29,096 bases of DNA. Origin: Firmicutes bacterium CAG:884 (GTDB lineage: Bacteria > Bacillota_I > Bacilli_A > RF39 > UBA660). Location of the stretch: contig HF993335.1 of NCBI GenBank assembly GCA_000433875.1, positions 1 to 29,096 on the forward strand. Direction: 5' to 3'. Position numbers and translations under genes: made by a program. Position 1 is the stretch's first letter, and each line of letters opens with the position of its first letter. Under the pieces are notes generated by a model that saw only the letters and a list, made by a program, of their open reading frames with translations, ran no database searches and was not told the origin of the DNA. Of the stretch, positions 23,789 through 29,096 are shown one piece after another.

Positions 23789-24980
23789 ATTCATTTGCAT
23801 AATTATCAAAATAACCTTGAATATATACAACCGGAGTTCCCTTATCACCAGAACCAGATGTTAAATCACATAAAGAACCAATTAAATCTGTTATTCTTCT
23901 AGGTGTAGTACCTTGCGTGGCCATTTGACCCTTTAAATTAGCATCCTTATTTCTTATTTCTTCTTTCATAGCACTTATTAATTCTTCACCTCTAAGAGAA
24001 GAAAACTTATTATCTGATAAAAACTTCAATTTTAATTCATTAGGTGTACCCTCTAAACCCTTAGTATAAGCAGGAGATACAACTGGATCAGCAAGCTCCC
24101 AAATACCACCAACAGGATCTTTAAAAGCACCATCACCATATACCATAACCTCAATATCTTTACCAGTTATTTCTTTTAATCTCTTTTGAATATTATTTAC
24201 AAGTATATCACCATGTTCTGGAAACAATTTAACTCTTTCTTCAGTAGATTTGTTAGAACCAAGAAGACCATACTTAGAATTATAACCAGAACCATTTACT
24301 GATTTAGTTAAAATTTCATCAGTTCCATATACTATTTCTGCCCCAAACTCTCTTAAGATTTTTTTAGTCTTAAAACGATTATGAATATTTGCAACCAAAC
24401 AATTCTTAGAATAATTTAAAACATCCTTAGCTTTATTTGTAAAAATAAACTTTACTTCACAATTTTCATTTTGTACAAGCTCTCTATAATAATTTACATA
24501 ATTAATACCAGTAAAAATATGAACTTCATTTCCAAAGTATTTATTGTATTCATCTTCTTCTAAAACCTTACCATAAGGATTTATATCATATTTTTCAAGT
24601 AAACTCTCATCAAATAAAGAATTTCCTTCTTCATCTTTAGGATAAGTCATACAAATTATAATTTTATCCATAGCACGCGCAATTCCCTTTAAAAGAATGC
24701 CAAATCTATTTCTACTATAAGGTGATGGAAATACTAAAGCAAGTTCTTTACTAGGAAACTTATTTCTAACATCCTCAGCAATTTGATCAACAGTAGCATA
24801 ATTACCCTCGGTTATACCAACAACAGCCTCTGTAATTGCAACTACATCCTTATCTCTAAACTCAAAACCATCGCTTTCTTTAGCTTTTAATAAAGAATCA
24901 ATAACAATATTTTCAAGATTATCATTTTCTTTTATTATCGGTGTACGTATTCCACGCACAACTGTTCCTACATTTCTCAT
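23787..24980 (-). CDS. CofE-like protein (F420-0:L-glutamate ligase family)
   Basis: The 397-residue protein reads leftward from an ATG behind TAGGAGGAA. It resembles the coenzyme F420-0 gamma-glutamyl ligase fold: VRGIRTPIIKENDNL at the start, DKDVVAITEAVVGITEG near residue 45-60, and later GDGAFKDPVGGIWELADP and GTTPRRITDLIGSLCDL. The family makes an amide bond between glutamate and a phospholactate-linked flavin using GTP. Many Bacillota without F420 carry this longer, about 400-residue version, whose true substrate I do not know. Nothing nearby belongs to F420 synthesis. The gene has its own promoter on the - strand and is divergent from the ABC exporter. Confidence 0.8.
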   Translation of the reverse strand: MRNVGTVVRGIRTPIIKENDNLENIVIDSLLKAKESDGFEFRDKDVVAITEAVVGITEGNYATVDQIAEDVRNKFPSKELALVFPSPYSRNRFGILLKGIARAMDKIIICMTYPKDEEGNSLFDESLLEKYDINPYGKVLEEDEYNKYFGNEVHIFTGINYVNYYRELVQNENCEVKFIFTNKAKDVLNYSKNCLVANIHNRFKTKKILREFGAEIVYGTDEILTKSVNGSGYNSKYGLLGSNKSTEERVKLFPEHGDILVNNIQKRLKEITGKDIEVMVYGDGAFKDPVGGIWELADPVVSPAYTKGLEGTPNELKLKFLSDNKFSSLRGEELISAMKEEIRNKDANLKGQMATQGTTPRRITDLIGSLCDLTSGSGDKGTPVVYIQGYFDNYANE

Positions 24981-24999
24981 ATATTCCTCCTACTTTTTA

Positions 25000-25028
25000 A
25001 GTATAAAGATTTTTTATCACTTAGTCAA
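25000..25028 (-). promoter_or_regulatory. promoter of the CofE-like gene
   Basis: On the - strand TTGACT (25028-25023), 17 bases, TATACT (25005-25000) precede the ATG at 24980. Confidence 0.7.
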
Positions 25029-25040
25029 TGATTTATTATA

Positions 25041-25060
25041 AATTATTAAGAATTATTAAG
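25041..25060. repeat. two tandem copies of a 10-base element
   Basis: AATTATTAAG occurs twice with no gap, at 25041-25050 and 25051-25060. The pair ends 15 bases before the -35 of the ABC exporter promoter. Spacing of one helical turn is typical for direct-repeat sites of OmpR-type regulators. In such AT-rich DNA, chance remains possible. Confidence 0.45.
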
Positions 25061-25075
25061 AAAGTAAGTAATTTA

Positions 25076-25104
25076 TTGTCATATATTTAATGGTGTGCTA
25101 TAAT
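25076..25104 (+). promoter_or_regulatory. promoter of the ABC exporter gene
   Basis: TTGTCA (25076-25081), 17 bases, then TATAAT (25099-25104) in TGTGCTATAAT. Confidence 0.75.
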
Positions 25105-25124
25105 TTTTGAGAAAGGAGCGGTTT

Positions 25125-27434
25125 ATGTTAGAAATAAAGAATATTAATAAAAGTTATAGGGTTGGTGACTTTGAACAAAAAGTCTTAAAAGATGTAAGTA
25201 TTAAATTTAGAAAAAGTGAATTTGTTGCAATTCTAGGCCATAGCGGAAGTGGAAAAACAACACTACTTAACCTAATTGGTGGACTTGATAGATACGATAG
25301 TGGTGATATTGTTATTAATGGAAAATCCACTAAAAACTTTAAAGATAAAGAATGGGATGCGTATAGAAACAATTCAATCGGATTTATATTTCAAAGCTAT
25401 AATTTGATTGGTCATATTTCAATACTAGATAATGTAGAAATGGGTATGACTTTAAGCGGTATATCAAAGAAAACAAGAAGAAAAAAAGCAATCGAAGCCT
25501 TAAATAGAGTAGGACTAGGCTCACATATTCATAAGAAACCAAATCAATTATCAGGCGGACAAATGCAAAGAGTCGCGATTGCGCGTGCCCTTGCTAATGA
25601 TCCTGATATCATATTAGCAGATGAACCAACTGGCGCCTTAGATAGTTCAACAAGTAAATCAATTATGGATTTAATAAAAGAAATATCTAAAGATAAATTA
25701 GTTATTATGGTTACTCATAATGAAGATATCGCAAACGAATATGCAAGCCGTATTATTAGATTAAGTGATGGTGAAATCTTAGAAGACTCTAATCCCGTTA
25801 AAAACATAAAAGATAATAGTGATTATCATTTGAAAAAAACAGCAATGTCATTTATAACAGCACTTAACTTATCACTTAGAAATATAATTACCAAAAAAGG
25901 AAGAACATTACTAACAGCCTTTGCATCAAGTATAGGTATTATCGGAATAGCATTAATACTATCACTTTCTAACGGATTTGATAAACAAATAGAAAAGTTT
26001 GAAAATGATACCTTAACAAATTATCCTATCACAATTTCAAGAGGAACAATGGAAGGTACTGAAGAAGTAATGAATTCATTTACAAATAGCGGTGGAACCT
26101 ATCCAAGTGATAAGTTTGTTTATAAACAAAAAATCGATTTAGAAAAATTAACCCATATCAATAATATTGATGAAGAATATATGAAATACTTAGATAATAT
26201 AGATAAATCACTAATAGATGGTATCTCATATACAAGATTATCCGTTATGAATATTAATTTGCTTGTCAAAGGAAAGAAAACCAAAATAGTTAATTTTGGA
26301 ACATCAATGAATAGTATTATAACAATTCCTAAAACATTTAATAATGAAAAGAATTATTTAACAACAAATTATGATTTATTATATGGAGCATACCCAAGTC
26401 GCGCAACTGATGTATTATTAGTTGTAAGTTCTGATAATGAAGTAAGCGAAAAAGTATTAGAAAACCTAGGATTTGATATAAATGATGAAAAATTCTCTTT
26501 TGATGATATCATAGGAAAAGAACTAGTTTATGTTATTAATGATAATCTATATAGTAAAATAAAATATGGTGACAAAACAATCTATATGATGAAAAACAAC
26601 TATGATGAATTATATGATATGGAAGATAACATTAAACTAAAAATATCTGGTATTGTTAGACTAAAAGAAGATGTAAAAACAGGAATGTTCTCACCAGGTA
26701 TAATCTTTAAAGATGAACTAGGAGAGCTAATATATGAAAAAAATAAAGACTCTAAAATTGTAGAAGCGCAAAAAGGAAAAGACTATTTTGTTTTAAATGG
26801 CGAAAAATTTAGTGCAGATAGTATGATTAGTGATGCAAAAGAAGCAATAAAATATTTAGGCGGAAGTGATATTCCATTTATGATAAATATCTATCCAAAA
26901 GATTTCAAAAGCAAAAACAAAATATGTACTTATTTAGATAAATTTAATGAAAATAAAAACGAAAGCGATAAAATAATCTATAAAGATTACGCAAAAATAT
27001 TTGTTGATTTATCACAAAATATAATGGATGCCATAACCTATGTTTTAATAGCATTCAGCGCGATATCACTTATTGTTTCATCAATAATGATTGGAATTAT
27101 CACTTATATATCCGTTCTAGAAAGAACAAAAGAAATAGGCATTTTAAGAGCACTTGGAGCAAGAAAAAAAGACATAACAAGAGTATTTAATGCTGAAACA
27201 TTTATAATAGGTGTAACATCAGGTTTAATTGGTATAATAATTGCAAAACTATTATTATTCCCAGTTAATATTATATTAGAAAATATGACAGGCTTAACTA
27301 ACGTAGCAATACTAAATCCTATTCACGCTCTTATACTTATTATAATAAGTGTAATCCTTACATTAATAGGTGGATATATTCCAGCCATTATGGCAAGCCG
27401 TAAAGATCCAGTTGTTTCACTTAGAGTAGATTAA
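25125..27434 (+). CDS. ABC exporter, ATPase fused to FtsX/MacB permease
   Basis: The ATG at 25125 behind AAAGGAG is used in place of TTG 25107; the protein is 769 residues. The N-terminal ATPase has Walker A GHSGSGKTT (38-46), the Q loop FQSYNLIGHISILDN, LSGGQMQRVAIARAL, DEPTGALDS and VTHNEDIA. A first helix lies near 262-282 (GIIGIALILSLSNG). A large extracytoplasmic domain of about 350 residues follows, then three C-terminal helices (about 635-660, 690-715, 735-757) with the FtsX motif ERTKEIGILRALGARKKDI. MacB-type transporters use this topology for mechanotransmission, exporting peptides or lipoproteins or giving antimicrobial peptide resistance. No partner gene is adjacent. Control by tandem sites upstream is possible. 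Confidence 0.92.
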   Translation: MLEIKNINKSYRVGDFEQKVLKDVSIKFRKSEFVAILGHSGSGKTTLLNLIGGLDRYDSGDIVINGKSTKNFKDKEWDAYRNNSIGFIFQSYNLIGHISILDNVEMGMTLSGISKKTRRKKAIEALNRVGLGSHIHKKPNQLSGGQMQRVAIARALANDPDIILADEPTGALDSSTSKSIMDLIKEISKDKLVIMVTHNEDIANEYASRIIRLSDGEILEDSNPVKNIKDNSDYHLKKTAMSFITALNLSLRNIITKKGRTLLTAFASSIGIIGIALILSLSNGFDKQIEKFENDTLTNYPITISRGTMEGTEEVMNSFTNSGGTYPSDKFVYKQKIDLEKLTHINNIDEEYMKYLDNIDKSLIDGISYTRLSVMNINLLVKGKKTKIVNFGTSMNSIITIPKTFNNEKNYLTTNYDLLYGAYPSRATDVLLVVSSDNEVSEKVLENLGFDINDEKFSFDDIIGKELVYVINDNLYSKIKYGDKTIYMMKNNYDELYDMEDNIKLKISGIVRLKEDVKTGMFSPGIIFKDELGELIYEKNKDSKIVEAQKGKDYFVLNGEKFSADSMISDAKEAIKYLGGSDIPFMINIYPKDFKSKNKICTYLDKFNENKNESDKIIYKDYAKIFVDLSQNIMDAITYVLIAFSAISLIVSSIMIGIITYISVLERTKEIGILRALGARKKDITRVFNAETFIIGVTSGLIGIIIAKLLLFPVNIILENMTGLTNVAILNPIHALILIIISVILTLIGGYIPAIMASRKDPVVSLRVD

Positions 27435-27458
27435 AAATTAGATTATTCTAATTTTTTT
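27433..27458 (+). terminator. intrinsic terminator after the ABC exporter
   Basis: AAAAATTAGA (27433-27442) pairs with TCTAATTTTT (27447-27456) around TTAT, then further T. Confidence 0.75.
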
Positions 27459-27459
27459 C

Positions 27460-27488
27460 TTGTTTTTTTATATGAAAAATGATATTAT
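27460..27488 (+). promoter_or_regulatory. promoter of the rnhB operon
   Basis: TTGTTT (27460-27465), 17 bases, TATTAT (27483-27488) with extended TGA. It lies just after the terminator. Confidence 0.5.
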
Positions 27489-27513
27489 TTAATAGGATGT
27501 AAGAGGTGACAAT

Positions 27514-27864
27514 ATGAATATTATTTATGCAGTTTGCACGTTTTTTATAGTATATATGCTATATGAAATATTAATAATTCATAGAAAAAATAAACAAAAT
27601 AATATATATACAAGTACAGAAGTAGTTATTTTAAATAAAGTCTTAAGAGTTGATACAAATAAAATAAAAGCAAGTACCCTAACAAGAATAGTCGCATTAT
27701 GTAATGCTTTTATTGTCTCTATTACTCTAGAAGTTGTTTTAGTAGTAAGTGATACAATTCTATTACAAATGTTATTTGGCTTTGGAATGTTAATCGCTCT
27801 AATATGTATTGTTTATCCAATCGTCGCCTTCTTTTTAAGGAAAAAATATGGAAAATTTGTTTAA
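27514..27864 (+). CDS. small membrane protein, 116 residues
   Basis: Three hydrophobic segments are visible: residues 2-20 (IIYAVCTFFIVYMLYEI), about 60-80 and about 85-108, with a basic cytoplasmic loop after the first (HRKNKQNN) and a basic tail FLRKKYGKF. It starts with ATG behind GAGGTGA. The rnhB start codon lies within its last codons (17-base overlap), so translation is coupled. I do not recognise a family; its function is not evident. Confidence 0.8.
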   Translation: MNIIYAVCTFFIVYMLYEILIIHRKNKQNNIYTSTEVVILNKVLRVDTNKIKASTLTRIVALCNAFIVSITLEVVLVVSDTILLQMLFGFGMLIALICIVYPIVAFFLRKKYGKFV

Positions 27865-28498
27865 ATATGAAAATGAACTTAAAGATAAAGGAATACATAT
27901 AATAGGTGGAACCGATGAAGCAGGAAGAGGACCATTATTCGGTCCCGTTGTAGCGGCTTGTGTAGTATTAAAAGACAATTTCGATATAAAAGGTATTAAC
28001 GATTCAAAAAAATTAAGTGAGAAAAAAAGAGAAGAATATTTTGACTATATTATGGAAAATAGTATTGTAGGTATTAGTGTTATTTCTAGTGAAATCATTG
28101 ATAAAATTAACATATATGAAGCAAGCAGACTTGGAATGATGAATGCCATAAAAGAAGTAAGAAAAAAAACTAAGTTAGAATATGTCTTAACAGATGCAAT
28201 GAAATTACCTGATCTAGATATAGGTTATAACGCAATTATTAAAGGAGACGCTAAAAGTGCATCCATTGCAGCTGCAAGCATTATTGCAAAAGTAACAAGA
28301 GATCGAATTATGTATGAATATGATAAAAAATATCCAGAGTATGAATTTGGAAAACATAAAGGTTATCCAACAAAAAGACATATTGAACTTTTAAATAAAT
28401 ATGGTATAATTGATGGGTATAGGTTAACTTATGGACCGGTTAAAAAAGTTTTGGAAGGTGAGGAAAGTGCAACAAAAGAGTTATCAAGACAATGTTGA
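27848..28498 (+). CDS. rnhB: ribonuclease HII
   Basis: The 216-residue enzyme removes RNA from RNA-DNA hybrids and starts repair of misincorporated ribonucleotides. The signature GGTDEAGRGPLFGPVVAA holds catalytic Asp23 and Glu24, and the third acidic residue is Asp116 in TDAMKLP. INDSKKLSEKKRE and KGDAKSASIAAASIIAKVTRD are also conserved, as is HKGYPTKRH. The ATG is inside the preceding gene, behind AAGGAAA. Length is normal. It overlaps the small coiled-coil gene downstream. Confidence 0.96.
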   Translation: MENLFKYENELKDKGIHIIGGTDEAGRGPLFGPVVAACVVLKDNFDIKGINDSKKLSEKKREEYFDYIMENSIVGISVISSEIIDKINIYEASRLGMMNAIKEVRKKTKLEYVLTDAMKLPDLDIGYNAIIKGDAKSASIAAASIIAKVTRDRIMYEYDKKYPEYEFGKHKGYPTKRHIELLNKYGIIDGYRLTYGPVKKVLEGEESATKELSRQC

Positions 28499-28730
28499 GT
28501 TTTATAAGATGATGCAAAGAGTTAGAGAAGAAGCAAAAAAAGAAAGCTCTAAAATCAAACAAGCAGATGATAGTGAAAAATTACTTAAATTAAAAGAAGA
28601 AATGTATAAAGTTCAAAAAGATTCACAAAAGAGTTTGCTTGAAGCAAAAGAAAATGATAAAAAAGCTAAAGATGCTTTAAATGAAGAACAAAGAAAGTTT
28701 ATGGAACAATTAAGAAAATATAACAAATAA
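28467..28730 (+). CDS. small coiled-coil protein, 87 residues
   Basis: The frame could start at ATG 28431, but GTG 28467 has a clear AAGGTGAGG upstream and is preferred; either way it overlaps the end of rnhB. The protein is almost wholly charged and helical (MMQRVREEAKKESSK, KLKEEMYKVQKDSQ, KAKDALNEEQRKFMEQLRK), a classic coiled coil. It contains no cysteine and no membrane helix. Its place between rnhB and recA suggests no specific role. Confidence 0.7.
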   Translation: MQQKSYQDNVEFYKMMQRVREEAKKESSKIKQADDSEKLLKLKEEMYKVQKDSQKSLLEAKENDKKAKDALNEEQRKFMEQLRKYNK

Positions 28731-28761
28731 TGAATATTTTCTTTTTTTATTATAAAAAATG

Positions 28762-28770
28762 TGATATAGT
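28762..28770 (+). promoter_or_regulatory. extended -10 promoter of recA
   Basis: TGA-TATAGT lies 57 bases before the recA ATG. The -35 is a run of T. I saw no LexA (GAAC-N4-GTTC) box in the leader. Confidence 0.45.
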
Positions 28771-28827
28771 ATATATGAAAGAAAATTGTTAGATGATTGA
28801 TTAAAAGGGTAGAATATAGGAGGAAAA

Positions 28828-29096
28828 ATGAAAACAACAAATGATAAAACTTTAGATGAAGTTCTTGCCAATATTGAAAAACAATTTGGTAAGGGTTCTG
28901 TTATGAAACTTGGCGATAGTAAACATATGGAAGTTGAAACTATTCCAAGTGGTTCAATCGCTTTAGATGTTGCTTTAGGAATAGGTGGTTACCCTAAAGG
29001 AAGAATAATTGAAATTTATGGCCCAGAATCAAGTGGTAAAACTACTTTTGCTTTACACGCTATTGCTGAAGCACAAAAACAAGGCGGAAGAGCAGC
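28828..29096 (+). CDS. recA: recombinase RecA, N-terminal part
   Basis: The gene runs off the window end; 89 codons are complete. It starts with ATG behind TAGGAGGA. The N-terminal polymerisation helix ([22 protein letters not shown]) leads into the ATPase core: [22 protein letters not shown] and Walker [10 protein letters not shown]. These are standard bacterial RecA features. It performs strand exchange and repair. No intein or insertion is seen in the visible part. Confidence 0.97.
   Translation, partial: MKTTNDKTLDEVLANIEKQFGKGSVMKLGDSKHMEVETIPSGSIALDVALGIGGYPKGRIIEIYGPESSGKTTFALHAIAEAQKQGGRA

Noticed and set aside
28431..28730. Longer start (ATG 28431) for the coiled-coil gene
   Set aside because: No ribosome site precedes it, and the extra 12 residues overlap conserved rnhB codons; GTG 28467 with AAGGTGAGG fits better.
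28771..28827. LexA/SOS box before recA
   Set aside because: No GAAC-N4-GTTC-like palindrome is visible in the leader.

Overview
The window is AT-rich, densely coded DNA with almost all genes on the + strand. UGA is used as a stop (for example at 7564-7566 and 19354-19356), so the code is the standard bacterial one and not the Mycoplasma code. Ribosome binding sites are strong (AGGAGG-like). Promoters are mostly TTGnnn, a 17-base spacer, then TGn-TATAAT. RecA, RNase HII, an LtaS-type sulfatase and OmpR/HisKA signalling fit an uncultured, probably anaerobic and host-associated, low-GC Bacillota/Mycoplasmatota-type bacterium. The lineage is an inference.

Layout. 1-5.5 kb: a membrane protein, an LTA-synthase-like enzyme, a two-component system, and a thioredoxin-fold protein without cysteines. 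5.5-9.0 kb: tRNA-Arg(CCG), an unknown protein, and a three-gene polar amino acid ABC importer. 9.0-9.2 kb: a likely small structured RNA with its own extended -10 and intrinsic terminator. 9.2-13.9 kb: a complete arginine deiminase operon in which ArcA (deiminase) and ArcB (ornithine carbamoyltransferase) are one 770-residue polypeptide, followed by ArcC and a YfcC-family exchanger. 13.9-15.5 kb: a convergent small gene and a protein made of exact 30-residue repeats. 15.5-17.4 kb: a dTMP operon with an unusual two-domain ThyX-like protein and a thymidylate kinase. 17.4-20.5 kb: a lipoprotein, then a Tam41-type CDP-diacylglycerol synthase, a PfkB kinase and a stand-alone Smr protein. 20.5-23.8 kb: a surface locus with a membrane-anchored cysteine-repeat protein and two paralogous exported proteins. 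23.8-25.0 kb, - strand: a CofE-like protein. 25.1-27.4 kb: a MacB/FtsX-type ABC exporter. 27.5-29.1 kb: a small membrane protein, rnhB, a coiled-coil protein and the start of recA.

How the parts fit. The ABC importer and the arc operon together look like an amino acid uptake and arginine fermentation module, giving ATP, ornithine, CO2 and ammonia. Channelling of citrulline within the fusion is possible but untested. ThyX-like protein and Tmk would supply dTTP. LtaS-like and Tam41-like proteins both concern the envelope and its lipids.

The best candidates for undescribed biology are the ArcA-ArcB fusion, the structured RNA between the importer and arc, the two-domain ThyX-like protein whose halves keep complementary parts of the signature, the 30-residue repeat protein, and the cysteine-repeat surface locus. 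I saw no CRISPR array, transposase, phage gene or rRNA.
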